Positions 51,346-64,000 of a DNA stretch of 64,000 nucleotides are shown here, piece by piece. The stretch comes from Tomocerus qinae (taxonomy: Eukaryota > Arthropoda > Collembola > Entomobryomorpha > Tomoceridae). Location of the stretch: contig CM034550.1 of assembly GCA_020055645.1 (NCBI GenBank), forward strand, positions 17,993,001 through 18,057,000, given 5' to 3'. Each line of letters begins with the position of its first letter. Within the stretch, counting starts at the first letter, position 1. Below the pieces are notes generated by a model. The model worked only from the letters and a program-made list of their open reading frames with translations, ran no database searches and was not told the origin of the DNA. The position numbers and the translations under genes were made by a program.

Positions 51346-53111
51346 ATGATTAGGCAAAAACTTGAAGATATATCCTGGACTTTTTTCCTCCTCCTCGTGA
51401 GTTTAATTAGCTACGGATATTGTTCAGGAGCTTCGACAATTAAGTGCAAAGATGATTTCGGTCGTGACGTAGATTGGTAATAAAAAATTCTTGTTTAAAC
51501 TCTCTCATCACCATCTTACGCAATGCATATGGCATTGCAATTCTTTTTGCAGTAAATCCATGAGTTGAAAATGAAGAATCATTCTAAATTATATTATTTT
51601 TCACAGGTTTCTTGCGTATAAAATACCAAAATTAAAAACAAGCAGTGATGAATATGCTAGAAGAGGATTGGCATATTCCTACATTCTACCACAGGCATTA
51701 AAATGGCAAAAATCGGAAAAAAGTGTCAATGAAACGGACTCGATGATTGGGCGTACTATTAGTGATTTATTCTCACCTGTAAGCTTTTAATACATATGAC
51801 AATATGGACGTTGTTTTTGCGTATCTTGAGCGTTAAAATATTCAATGCTTGAAAAAATTGCTTATTTCCAGGATGCTAACATTGCTTATGTACTATACAA
51901 TGATCAGCCCCCATCCGGTGCTACAATAGTTGGAAATGGACACACAAAGGGAATTCTGCTGGCCAATCTTGCCGGAGGGATATGGCTTCAGCATTCAGTT
52001 CCTCATTTTGCGGGTCTGGAAAAAAATCATTTGCACTATTCCTACCCTTACACTGGATTAAACAACGGGCAAATGCTGTTTTGTTTTAGTCTGACTCTTC
52101 CGCAATTGGATTCAATTGGACGCGTGCTTGAGATCACAAAACCCAACATATATAATTATTCTATCCCAGAATCCTTCAAAAGCATCTTGCCAACCTTGGA
52201 GCAAGTTGTAGCTCATACTAAAAATCATACCCGAAATGGAAAATTAGGCAAATTTCCCACACAGCTTACAAATTCAATTGAAGATAATGAAAACCAAGGC
52301 AGGAATAATAAAAATGAAGAACGACGAACATCAAAAACGTCGAATGATACACATGAAATATTCCAACTGAAAACATCAAGCAGGTCTTTCACGGTTTTAG
52401 CCAAATCTCCCAAGTTCCTTCACGGTAAGTTGATTTTCACACTTTACATAATAACGTTATCTACTATGCAGGGATGGCTTATCCAATTAAAATGAATGAA
52501 TCGTAACTTTTCAAACGATGACGGAAACTGCATACTACATTACATTTTATAACTCTATGTAGAAGTCTATGCTGATTGGGTTGCCCCGCAATTGCAGTCC
52601 GGACTAGATGTTCAATCCTGGCTTAATGGTCCTCATGCCTATCCATCAAATTGTACCAGCAAATCAATTCGGGTCTACAATATAGAAAATAAAATGATTT
52701 CTGGATTTAATTTCTCTACACATAATGACCATTCTAAATGGGCCGTTAGTATAAATGAGAAAAAACCTTGGGTATGCGTGGCTGATCTTAATAGAATGGT
52801 AAGAATTAATGATTAATTGCCACCAGTGTAATAATCATATAATATATCTCATGGTTTGTTATGTCCAGGAGGCTCAAAGTCATCGTGGAGGTGCCCTTAT
52901 TTGTTTTGCTGATAAAGATATCTGGAATACATTCAAAGCATCAGTGTTAAATACTCAACCATGCCAGCGTCCAAATAATATTATTAACCCAACAGAACAA
53001 TCTCGACCTTCACCCGCTGAAACAGATAATCAAGCTGCAATCCACAGGCGCATTTGGAAAAAACTGAAATCATACTGGAAAAGAATCTGGAGCGGCAATT
53101 CTACCACTTAG
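51346..53111 (+). CDS. DNASE2: Deoxyribonuclease II, copy 1
   Basis: Five exons: 51346-51476, 51607-51778, 51872-52424, 52563-52798, 52869-53111; 444 residues. It begins with a signal peptide (FFLLLVSLISYGYCSG). DNase II marks: C-x-D-x-x-G-x-x-V-D-W near the mature start, the first H-x-K in NGHTKG (His125, Lys127), GIWLQHSVPHF, LNNGQMLFC, and the second H-x-K in DHSKWAV (His342, Lys344), the catalytic His. It is a phospholipase-D-fold acid endonuclease acting in lysosomes on DNA of engulfed cells, or in gut fluid when secreted. An insertion of about 40 polar, Asn/Thr-rich residues (about 225-265), absent from copy 2, and a basic C-terminal tail are unusual. AATAAA is at 53350. Confidence 0.93.
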
Positions 53112-54471
53112 ACATCATTGGTAGTAATTAATTGAACATTATCATATCGTACGGATATCATGTAGATTTCTATATCTGTATGAATGCATTATATGTGTAT
53201 TTATTTATAGTAACTGTTTATGTTGACTGATGGTTGCATTTCACTCTGCATATTTAAATATTGTTTTTGCTTGTTACAATTTATGTCATGAGAATTTTTT
53301 TAAGTGCATTTTCCTGAGTAAATGCGAAATATTGTTCTTTACAGCTATCAATAAAGTTTGCATCTCTAAAAATAACGATTCGGTTCTTTGGATGTATTTA
53401 AGCATCTACTTGTATATGTATAATAGTATTGAAAGCTACCTTGCCTATACAACCTGTACATACAGTTGAGTGATTGCATGTAAGTCCAGCATACTTTTAT
53501 AGTTACCAATATTATTATTATTATTCTTAATATCCGATAGGAAGGAAAGACCAAACGAATGTCATAAAAATAATCTGTACACGAACGAATAGTATAGAGA
53601 TATGCCTTTTTAGTAGTTAACATACTACGACTTGAACAAAACTCGATTGGTTTTCGTTTAGGATTTTTTAGGCAGTCTCTCCAGTCCAGGAACTGGAAAG
53701 CAAAATAATATTTTCCAGCAATCAGAGTAAAAATGTAATCAATATAGTTATGCCCTATACTAGCATCGTATATTTTATATATACCAATAGTGAGCACGTA
53801 AAATAGTGTTTACTCATAATTTTTTTTATAAAATTCGATTTCCTTTGAGTCATTCCCATAATGAAAAGGTGAATAACAACTTTTATCCTACTACAATAAG
53901 AGCAAAAACCTTTTATGAGTTTGTTGGTACAAAACAACATGACAAAAGGAATGAAGAATAAAACCCCCACAGTGTATTAGAATTTTGATATTACATTAAG
54001 TTTGGCAGAGACTGGCTTATCTCTAATCGATAATAGTGACATGAGATTTCTTTCTACCCGTCCTGTCCCTGCATTACTACATTTACTTAAGACAGTGTCA
54101 ATAACATCATGAATATGAGAATTGGAACACACTGCAGCATAAAAACAATCCTTTGACTTCTCCAGTTTTGTTTTTTATGTGTTAAAATGATTGAGCTGCT
54201 AACATACGAGTTCGGTTTCATAAGATTGTTCTTGCTGCTCAAGCAAATATTATTATAGAGTCTAACAGTCCAAAGGTTTATTACTATAGTAGATGTATGT
54301 TCATAGTAAATAGCTATTTATATTGATTAACACTCAGTTTATTTGGTGCAGTTGGTGCACTAATACTTTTATGCACTTTAGATACGTATTTTCTCGACCA
54401 TTTCCCTCAACAACTCTCAATAGAGTTGAAAGTAATTACTACTTGTCTATATTTGGAACTGGGTAACTGCA
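53112..54471. other. Intergenic stretch between the DNase II copies
   Basis: 3' UTR of copy 1 and promoter of copy 2. A 143-codon open frame on the minus strand (53797-53366) has no ATG and no recognisable content; see rejected items. Confidence 0.45.
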
Positions 54472-56465
54472 ATGAAGATTTTTACATTTTGTTGGATCTG
54501 CTTGTTAATTGGACAAGCCAAATCTATCTTTAAGGAACTAAAAATAAGTAAAGTAGATTCATCACAAGTAAAATGCCAAGACGAAAATGGAAATAGTGTT
54601 GATTGGTATGCCTTTTCTATCCTACTTATTTTACATTAACTTTTGGAAATAATATACCTCTGAATATTGTACTAAGATCTCATTCTAAGAAGGATGTTTG
54701 AACTATTTCTGCCTAATGCACATTAAACCTTTTTCAACCATATTTGATTTCTAAGTATTGGTATGCCGAATTTTTTTGTCTTATTGAAGGTTCTTTGCAT
54801 ACAAACTGCCAATAATATCGGATTCGATTGACCCACAATATAAAGATGGTTCTGCGTATTTCTATATTGTACCTGGATCAAATCAATGGAAACGCTCCCA
54901 AAAATCAATTAATGCATCTGATTCCATTGTTGGGCTCACCATGAAACAAATGTACCATGTAAGCAGAGATCAAATGAAATAATATTTTTCTCATACATGG
55001 CGAATATACAAGCATCATATGCGATTGATGGACGCAATTTAACGTACAATTTGAATAATTTGATGGTGATCCATCACTCACCTGTTCTATTGAGAAAACT
55101 TATTTAAATTGTAAAAAGGTCCGGAAAGTCCTGAGTCAAATGTACCGAACTTAAGTAAAGATGTCATTCCAAAAATGGAGTGGTATTGCCTAAAGCACTA
55201 AGCACAATTATGTAATGTTTTATTCGAGAAATTCATTTAATTTTTAAGGATCCAGAGCTTGCGTATCTGTTATACAATGATCAACCCTATGACCATCCAG
55301 CAGTGATATACAATGGCCACACGAAAGGTCTAGCAATCGCTAAAGCCGACGGTGGGATTTGGTTGGTTCATTCCGTTCCTCATTTTCCAACGTCATTGGA
55401 CACTTACGGATATCCAACTGGCGGGCTGGAAAATGGCCAAATGTTTTTATGCCTATCACTGACTATAGCTGATTTTGATATGATTGGGAAAATCCTGCAG
55501 TACACAAAGCCAAACGTATATAATTTTTCAATTCCTTCTTCCATGCAAAAAATAGTCCCAAATGTAAACGATTTTGTCACAAAAAATTTAACTATTTTAC
55601 ATCCTCCTTGGTTCAAACAATTTGAAGTGTCTGCAGGAAATCTGAGCTTCAATGTTTTTGCAAAAGGACCAAAGTTCAGGAAAGGTAATAAATGGACTGC
55701 AGTTGTTTATATTATACGGACATGGTTATATAGTTTCCTTGATTTTCAAAGGAATTCCATGAAAAATGATACAATACAGTTTGGAACTTAGTCATAATTC
55801 TAAATCAGCATTTGTTCTTCAGAGATTTTTGCAGATTGGATAGCACCGACTCTTAAAAGTAGCTTAGATGTGCAAAGTTGGTTAAACGGAGCACATCCTT
55901 TCCACTCTAATTGCACATCGAATTACTCAGTCATGAATGTCCTGACTAAAATCATCGGAGGCCAAAATTTCTCTACTGTGGTGGATCATGCAAAATGGTA
56001 AACCTCTTTTATAATTTCTAAAACAGGAAAATATTTCGGTTTAATATCTCCAGTAATTACATTAATCTTTATGTGTGTACTATTTCTTTAATGCCCAATT
56101 TTACTTGGTTTATATCAGGGGTGTAGGAGTAGATGATCCTTGGTCATGTATAGCTGATTTAAACAGAATGGTATATTGGAGACTGTTTTTCTAACACAAT
56201 ATATATCCAATATCCCTATATGAAATAAAAAACTAAAGATAGATAATGCTTGTTTTCCGAATCTTAGAAGCCACAGAAAACCAGAGGAGGACTTGGCATT
56301 TGCGTCTCTAGTAAAAAGATTTGGTCAGCATTTAAAAGTTCAGTACAACTTCTTGAGTCGTGCAATACGACTAGGACGGATTTAGTCCCATCATCAATGT
56401 CCAAAAGGAAATACAAACAAAAACGTAGAAATGATGATTTGAAATACCATGACCTACTTGGATGA
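54472..56465 (+). CDS. DNASE2: Deoxyribonuclease II, copy 2 (tandem)
   Basis: Six exons: 54472-54605, 54790-54958, 55249-55684, 55823-55997, 56119-56170, 56268-56465; 387 residues, close to usual DNase II length. Signal peptide: FCWICLLIGQAKS. The same family marks are present: VKCQDENGNSVDW, NGHTKG (His125, Lys127), GGIWLVHSVPHF, LENGQMFLC, DVQSWLNG and VDHAKWG (catalytic His302, Lys304). The first three exons match copy 1 in position and phase. The fourth coding region of copy 1 is split here by an extra intron inside the Trp codon after the catalytic Lys. The C-terminus is strongly basic (KRKYKQKRR). Tandem arrangement with copy 1 implies a local duplication. AATAAA is at 56615. Confidence 0.93.
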
Positions 56466-57541
56466 GCATAATCAATTCCGAGTTCTTTCAAGATGACCGT
56501 GGAAAATAATTTAGCTATTTACTTTTTTATACAATCATGACATGATCTATGATAATGTAAATGGTTTGGCCTAGCCAATTATAATTCCATTTTAAAAATT
56601 TTACAGTATACAGAAATAAATGACAACAGTTTATGTGGAAAATTCATTTTTGAGTATTTATTTATTTTTTTAGTTCACAAACGTTGTATAAACAGTAATC
56701 CAGTCAATACACCTTGTCGAAAAGAACTATTCGCCAAGAGTACAACCTCACATTCCTGACTGCTGAAAAATGCTACAGTTCTACTACATCCGATTTCCGA
56801 AGCTACACGACTTTTCGACCAAGGCAAGTAAATCGATTATAAAATTCAGATTTCGCAAAAGTTTTGAGATTTTCGGAGTGAACAGGCTTGAGATGACGAT
56901 TTCTCAAGTCGGGCGTTTAACACATCAATTTACAAACTAATGGGAAAATGGTAAGGAACATTTCCTTTCGTCTACTACATTTTATTACTATATTACTATT
57001 GCACTCCTCGCAATAAAAAATTTTCACTCCTGGACAGCATGTTGTAAAATGAGAACAAATGTACCGTATTATATCCTATAACTACATTTATAATTATTTG
57101 GGCATTATCTTACTTAATTTTATAATATTTATTTGCTAGTTAGTTAATCTTTGTCCTACCATCACAATATCATACTTTACTAACTGTGCTGACAATTAAA
57201 AAATTGAGTGAATAGCGACACAAACGATACGTGTATTACAGACAACTATCTTTTTTACTTTTTATTGTGTTGCATCAAAAAATGGGATAAGATGGAAAAT
57301 ATTTTTACTGCGAACAATTTTGTCCTCACTAATGGTGAAATTAGTGTCGTTATCCCTATTATTACACAATTAATTTAAATCATAACAGCAGTGCTTCCAT
57401 TTCAGTACAAATACCTAAGAAGTTATTAGTAGTGAAAACTTAAATCGTAAACTCTCGTGGCTTTTTAGTAATAGTTGTCGATAATTCGATTAGCAAGATA
57501 CATAGTTTTAACGATATCATTCATAATAAGTACGCTTACAC
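56466..57541. other. Intergenic stretch, convergent
   Basis: 3' UTRs of DNase II copy 2 and NPL4, about 1.1 kb. Nothing else is seen. Confidence 0.5.
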
Positions 57542-60290
57542 TTAACTCGATCGGGGTAAAGCACAGAGTTCGCAGCTTGTTCTCCCACTGCCATTCAAAA
57601 ACGTGCAATGGTTGCAGGCCCAGCCTGCAGTTTGAGGAGAAACCACAGGAGCATTTCCGCTGCTGCCCGCAGAGTTGCCGGTACTGGATGGTGTTATTGT
57701 TGAGGCGGCTACTAATTGTTCCACCTAAAAAAATATTTAAAAAAAAAATTTTAATAATCTTGTGCATATGATTTTGACATCTAAGTAAGAGTCGTCATGA
57801 TTCCATTTGTGACATCCATTTGAAAAACAGAAATAGCTTACTGTAGCCCAGTGTTCAGACTTGGACCAATCCCTAGCTTTGTCAGGTTGATTTAACTTAA
57901 CAGCCTCCAAAAGAGGTCCAATGTACTCTTTGATAGGGACGATATCCATAGAAGCAATATAAAGTAGAAAATGGAAGTCTCTTGCTATATCTATAAAAGG
58001 AGTTTCTTTTGGAAACTGATTGAGATATGCGACCAGAGCGTTAAAATCCTGAAACACACACACACCACATATCATACAAAAGTGTTCACAGGTAGTTACA
58101 AAACGCGTGTAATAATTCTCAAAATGACTAGTGTTATTTTAAAAACAGACCTGAAGTTGGCCATCGACGAAGCGATTTGCGACTGGAAAAGGTTTGATTC
58201 CATCTCCTTTTGTGCTAAAGCTATATTTTTCTTCTTTTGGACTAGCCACTGGTAGATCTACCAGTAAATATTCAACCGGCAATGGTCGCGCAAGCCTCGG
58301 CACTTCGTTTCCATACTCATCCTTTTGCTATACAATTTACATAATCATGTTTAATACTTTTATTTCAAACAAGGAGTTACAATATTTGAAAGAAAATCCA
58401 GTCAAATCCTTTCTTTTGTATACCTTGTAATAAACATCCGGAACATATTGCTGTCTGGACGATTCTTTCACATACCCAAGTTCCGGTGTATCTTTTGTAG
58501 GAACAAGACATTTGTCTCTTACTAAAGCCATACATTGATTTGAAACTTGGTAACCCTCCATGTGAACTTGGTTAGTTTCATCCCCTGTTAAAAATGTCGA
58601 CATGTTTTCTATAATCTTTAGCGACTTCGCGATTAATTACAACTAAGTATTAGTGTTAAACAATACCTGTAATGAGAACAGTAGCGAACTTTGAGCCAAA
58701 AACCCCAGTGTTTGGTGCCAATTTACACGGATTTGGATGCAAACTCTGAAAATAAGCTGCCGTTATACATTCTTGAGCGGATAGAAAGTGGGAGTGAATT
58801 CCTCTAACATGTTTAACAGTCCCCTTGTTAAGATCATCTGTTATTAGATCCGTAAATACCCATCCTAAGCATTTTAATCCCAATGCAGTTGCAATTTCAT
58901 TCACAATCGGTGCCTTGTCATCTTTTAGGGAGAAATGAATATTATCTCTTGAACTTTCTTGTGGAGGTTCATAAATAGCTACAACTTTTCCTCTGCAAAC
59001 AGATAACACATTGTAAATATTTATTGAACTTTTAAAATTAGCTTTGAATGTTAATTTCGTTCTTCGTACTTACCGGATACCTAAAGGTACATCACTGTGA
59101 ACTTCGTATGACCCATATAAAAATCCCAAACGTTGATGCCCTGATGACCGCCAATAAGATAAAAATCTTTCGACAATAGCTCGATTTTCAAACATAATGT
59201 TATCTACATGTCGGTAAACCTTTCCAGTAAAGTAAAAACATTTAAATTCAAATTAATAACTTGATAATTGATAGCGTAATCTATAGTTAAAAACAGTAAC
59301 ATACTTGGCGGTTTAAAGTCACAGCAGATGGTTGACATTTAGAACAAATGCCTTCTGGAAAAGGGGGATGGGTGGTACAACCTTCCTTAATGCTTACACT
59401 AAGGTCTTCCAATGCTACAAACTTGCCTCTGGAAGAAAAATCGTTCATTGTTTATTATAAAACAGACCAGGAGCTCAAAAAAATGATTTCGTCCCAATGA
59501 GACGTGAAAAGTTAAAATGTTAATCACTGAATCAAAACAACTTACTTGTCAACACCACCAGTGAGTTTTCTAAGATAAGAATGGAAAGACATGTGCTTAA
59601 TGTTTTGTTCTTTTAAATAAGCTTCGTCGTAAGGCTCCATGGGGGCACAAAAAACGCAGCATCCATTTTCTCCATGTCTGCACATTTTTGCATCTTTGGG
59701 GCGCTTTATGAGACCGTCTTGAGTGCTTAAGTACTTATCAACGTCATCTTCCTCGACCTGTGACACAGAAAACTTCCTCATGTCCGATGTTATGGACGAA
59801 GCAGAACTTGATGGTGGTCTATAACTGGTCGATTTGGATGTGCTGGGCATTTCTTCCTCCATTGGATCACTTTTAGTAGTAGAAGTTAACGTAACTCCTG
59901 GTTTGGGGCTCAAAAATATCAAATCTCCATGATTCAGAATTTTATTCACAGTCATTGACTGTGAGGCAACAATTTCTTGATCTTTTTTTCGATCTTTAAA
60001 CAACGAAAACTGTGCTGAATTGTATCCAAAAGCCTTTTGTGCCTAATTGCGTTATAAAGAAAGAAATTTGTTTTGTAATACTTTGTGAAATTTTTGTATA
60101 TGTACTATTTTTATTTGCTCTACTTACCATTGTAAACAAAGTTGACGTTTTTTCTGTGGCCTCGATTTGTATTCTTTTCTGACCCTCACGGGCTTCCACC
60201 CGTATCATAACCTGTATTATATTTTTTGAATAATAATTGTAAACTATAGCATTTAAAGCGCTAAATGATTAAATCAATTTTTCTTACCAT
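57542..60290 (-). CDS. NPLOC4: NPL4, ubiquitin-recognition cofactor of p97/VCP
   Basis: Ten coding exons: 60290-60288, 60211-60128, 60042-59546, 59428-59305, 59219-59074, 58992-58667, 58584-58424, 58321-58151, 58048-57842, 57724-57542; 633 residues against about 608 in human. Domains: a UBX-like N-terminal domain (about 1-80), a Ser-rich linker, NPL4 zinc fingers ([12 protein letters not shown] near 150-165 and [10 protein letters not shown] near 220), the MPN-like NPL4 core (about 240-545, with [13 protein letters not shown] and [13 protein letters not shown]) and a C-terminal NZF finger ([10 protein letters not shown] ... CELCALP) that binds ubiquitin. With UFD1 it hands polyubiquitylated proteins to p97/VCP, for example in ER-associated degradation. 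The first coding exon holds only the ATG, next to a GTAAGA donor; initiation at Met3 in exon 2 is a possible alternative. Confidence 0.95.
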
Positions 60291-62224
60291 TTTTGGGTGC
60301 TATATTCAATCGACTTCGGTAACAAAATTGTAAAATTGTTGTAATTGCACAAGAGGAATTAAATATTTTTGAATCTGATATTAAAATTATGTGTATCGTT
60401 TTTGCTAGCGTATCAGTCACGGCCACAGATTAATTAAAAGCAATGTCTGGTATTCATAGTAGACTTATAAACTTCCAGTTTCATCCAAATGCTTTCTTCA
60501 ATCAGACCAAATTATCAGAACTCAGAACACTATATTCAAGATTACAAAAGGCAAACCAGTTTCAGTCACAGTTTTGGACGATTTGTTATAATATCTATAA
60601 TAATTTATAAAAAATTAAACAAGAATAAAATTATATAAACTTGAAAATGTGTCTTTGTCGGTTTTTGACCAAATTATTATTCTTTATAGAATAGAGAGAC
60701 TCAGCAGTTGGCAGTACGCATGCAGTAATAAAATTACATTACGAACAGAGGAATGTATTTTCCAACCTACAGAGTTGTAGGATGGAAAATACACGTTAGT
60801 AGAGTTTAGTCATAGTCTTAGTATAGAGTTCATAAAAACTATATGAACACAAAAACACTTTCATGGAAACTACACTTTTCTGGAACTGCTGAATGGATAC
60901 AATATATTATTATCCAAGAACATCCAATGTCCAACAATAATATTTCATTATATTCTGGCATCTGATTCATTTTCAATTTATGTTATTTCATGTGAATTAT
61001 TGTGAACGAGTTTCATTTTTTTAAATTGATCTTTCAACTTTTAAGATATTATAGGCTCGATGCCAATTTCAGTTTAGGATTCTGATTTTGACAGTAATTC
61101 CTGCTTTTTTAATAATAAGGATTTGGATTTCGTATAATATTCATTTCGATTCAGCTTTTACCAGTACTTGACTATCGCCCGTGTGTGATTTATCTGGTAC
61201 TGCTGATCTATCCGACAATTCTGCTTGCAAAAGTTAATATTAGAATTATTAGAATTCTACAGAAGCAAAAGAAAAGGGCAATCGCTAACCCTTTTCACTT
61301 TTGATGTGAAAAGATGAAAGAGAAGACAGGTGATGCTAGATGTAGATACGAAATACGAATGATACGATAAATTATTGGACCGACAAAGACAAGGCAATAA
61401 AGAAATATTGCAAAAATTACCTTGTAAATTGGGCAATATTTTGAGGAGTAACTTTACGGTGACGATCTCCAGAATTGACAATGACACTGCAACAAAATCA
61501 GGAAAACAAAAAACTGGATGAGACAGATGAATGACACGACAAAAGCTTTTAAATATTCGTGTATGTGTATGGCTGCATTGTGCAACAGCATATCACGTGG
61601 CAAGAAGGCAGTAATTTATAAACTATGTATTTTAAATTTTTCAAATTGTCCTGAGATCATCTTGAGAAGATTTTTTATAATTTATGTTTTCAATATTCTT
61701 CTCCTTCATATTTGTTGGATGAAGAAACGGAAATATTCTACAAATTCATAACTATATTTACACGATTTTCCAGTAAAAACCGTTTTCTTTTATCATATAT
61801 ATGTTGAATTTTTCAGTTGTTACTGTTTACTTATCAGGGGAGTAGCGGATTGGTTGGATAGTCGGATCCTTGTAGTACTCCTTCGTTAATATTTAAAGGG
61901 TGCCATTGTTAAGGTTTTATTTTTATACGTTTATAAGCCAAGAAGGAAGGGCCTTTAACTTCCCTCGTTAATCGTGGTCGAGGTCCGAGGTTCTTCTAAT
62001 CAATAGCCAAAGTTATTTGGACATTGATTTAGGTAAATAAAATATGCAAATTAATTCTGTATATTATTACCAACTGTTTCGTTGAAATACAAAAAATTAA
62101 TTGCTAATTGTCTCAACTCAATGTAGCCTGGCCAAGCAAGATTGATCGATTTTTAACTGTGGACCTTGGACTTGGGAGGGTCACAGAAGGTACGGCGAAA
62201 CATAAACAAACTTGGAAGCAAAAT
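60291..62224. other. Divergent intergenic region between NPL4 and GGA
   Basis: About 1.9 kb. It should contain both promoters. A pair of exon-like segments on the minus strand at about 61134-61487 has acceptor and donor sites and can be joined in frame, but no start or upstream exon was found. Confidence 0.4.
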
Positions 62225-64000
62225 ATGGAACTCCCAACATATTTTGGTAAGTTTTCATGCAAATCACAAGAAATAAGGATCCAGTCTAAGGTCTATATTC
62301 CGTTACGGAAGGAAATGCAATGATTATTGCTAGTATACACTACACTTTGTTGATGCTTTTATTAAATCTTTTGTAGATGCTTTAATGCACAGAGCATCCC
62401 CAATTCCGGCTACAGATATTACAACATTTTTGCGAGAAATGAGACGTACCCCATCAGGTCCTTTAATTACGTCTAAATTGTTAGCTGGAAAAATACAGTC
62501 AACGTCTGAAGTCCAAGCAATTCAAGCCTTTGAGGTAAAGGCATTTAGTATATCTTAGTCTGAGTCAAGGATGGTATGAGGTCATAATAGTTTTGTCATA
62601 ATTAGTAATAATTATTATCATAATTGTAGTTCATAATGTAATGGCTACTGAAAGTTTGGTAGATGATATTATGATGTTTATGATAACCTAATTACAACCA
62701 ACATGATGCTGCACAATAATTTTTACAGTTTTTTGTGCTAGATATGTTTCGTTTTTAATAATCAACAATATATTTCGTATTACAGTTTTTAGAAGCTGCT
62801 CTTGAGGCTGAATCCGAAGGGTCAATAGAATTTCGTACTGAAATTGGTCGCTATCGCTTTCTTAATGAAATCATAAGGATTCTTTCACCGAAATATTTAG
62901 GAGACCAAACATCTGCTAAAGTAAAAGAAAGGGCGACAAAATTTCTATATGACGCTTCTGGAGTAAAACGAAAACGGTGGTTCCCAAGCGAGCATTCTAA
63001 AATTGACGCTGTGTACAATTCGTTAGTGGACGGGGCAATAATTTCAAAGAATCCTAATGGTTGTTCAGCTGAAGCAGATGCGGACGCTGAACTACAGAAG
63101 AGCATTTTTGATCGTGCGGAAAATGCAATAATGCTTAAGAAATTGCTTCAGTCAAAAGATCCAGCTGATCTGCAAGCTGCTAATCGTCTTATAAAAAGTC
63201 TGGTAGATGAAGAAACTAAACGGAACGAACGACGAGCTGAATTACATTCACTTATAGACAGAATTGATACCTCAACTAGCCTATTGACTGAAATGTTAGT
63301 TCAATCGCGACTGGATGCTGAGATTGTAGAAGAACTCGTCGATACATGTAGGAGTTTGAGGGAAAAACTTGGTGGAGTTGCTACTGAAACTAATGACGAA
63401 ACAACTTCCTTATTGCAAGCCAGTGAAAATATCGAAAAAGTTTTGGAACTCTATGAAAGAAAGAAAAATTGTCCCGAGGAGACTGATGACGAACCAGAAT
63501 CGCCCGAGAAAATAAAAGCCGAGTTGACTTTAGCAGATGAGCTGCTTATAGGTTTAGGAGACGTAAATTTATCTATGACTCCTTACGACAAAATCGTAAG
63601 TAACGTAGACTGTGACAACCTATTAAATTTAGATGTTGAAGTGTTTCCTGTTGAAAATTCTACTGCCACCTCCAGTGAAAAGCCTTTACAATTGGACACT
63701 ATGGATGAAATCGGAAGAATGAGTAGAGAACTAATGGAACAGAGTTTAATAGGTATAGGGGTGCGGACAGCAGACACCAAAAAGTAAGTTCAATCATTAC
63801 CCAACTACAGAAGCTCATGCTATGAATAATATGTTTTTCTCAATTCACTAACTATGTAATTTTGCAGGACTGACAAAACTCCTTTAAGTCAGCTACTAAA
63901 GCCATCAGTAGAACCCAAAAGAGTTAAGTCTGATCAATCCACCGAAAATTCTGGAAATATTCCATTTTTGGATTTAGATTATTTAGATAAGCAAAATGGT
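62225..64000 (+). CDS. GGA: GGA: Golgi-localised gamma-ear-containing ARF-binding adaptor (5' part)
   Basis: Exons 62225-62246, 62377-62534, 62786-63783 and 63868-64000, continuing beyond the window: 437 residues visible. The VHS domain (about 5-150) has ALMHRASPIPATD, LLAGKIQS, FRTEIGRYRFLNEIIRILSPKYLG and VKERATKFLYDAS. The GAT domain (about 175-310) is helical, with LLQSKDPADLQAANRLIKSL as the ARF-binding hook and a ubiquitin-binding three-helix part after it. The hinge has LLNLD, a good clathrin-box match. The gamma-adaptin ear lies outside the window. GGAs sort cargo with acidic-dileucine signals at the trans-Golgi network with ARF and clathrin. ATG 62225 is used because the frame upstream (from about 62108) is open but has no ATG. 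Confidence 0.93.

Noticed and set aside
53366-53797. 143-codon open frame on the minus strand
   Set aside because: It begins with GTG, not ATG, lies in the 3' UTR side of DNase II copy 1, is Tyr/Ile-rich like chance AT-rich sequence, and matches no family I know.
57475-57771. 98-codon frame on plus across the NPL4 last exon
   Set aside because: Antisense shadow of the NZF zinc-finger exon, which is clear on minus.

Overview
The window is a 64-kb piece of an AT-rich animal genome. Genes are interrupted by short introns of mostly 60-250 bp with GT..AG ends. A DM4/DM12-type gene, otherwise known from arthropods, together with Dscam-like FN3 domains and single-copy eukaryotic housekeeping genes, points to an arthropod, probably a hexapod. 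A springtail is only a guess. I saw no rRNA, tRNA, CRISPR array or coding transposon.

Layout. (1) 1-5,513 and 13,880-41,436 hold a lineage-specific family of secreted immunoglobulin-superfamily genes, A (minus, cut by the left edge), B (plus), C, D and E (minus). The repeating unit is a module of about 580 residues: two Ig-like domains resembling D1-D2 of the PDGF/VEGF receptor family, a third Ig-like domain, a cysteine domain with an invariant CC-x(13,14)-C-x4-EC signature, and a last Ig-like domain. B has one module; C and D have two; A has at least one full and one partial module. None has a kinase. Gene E joins the last Ig domain to three FN3 domains. (2) Ordinary genes sit among them: a CENP-C-like cupin protein (7,926-9,009, minus), HACD3 (10,155-11,974, plus), a tetraspan protein (19,252-20,082, minus), a DM4/DM12-like secreted protein (20,895-21,910, minus) and a divergent TFIP11-like gene (23,816-26,863, plus). 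(3) 41.5-49.4 kb is a gene-poor stretch. (4) 49.4-64 kb holds a small secreted protein, two tandem DNase II genes (plus), NPL4 (minus) and the first part of a GGA adaptor (plus, cut by the right edge).

The Ig cluster is the most unusual content. The proteins look like soluble, kinase-free growth-factor-receptor-like ectodomains, so ligand trapping, immune recognition or adhesion are all possible; no function can be read from sequence alone. Intron patterns suggest the second module arose separately in genes A and D, or that modules within a gene were homogenised. Gene B also has a candidate alternative last exon with a hydrophobic tail, which would give secreted and membrane-bound forms. Exon models were joined by hand using splice consensus and reading phase; every complete model closes in frame.
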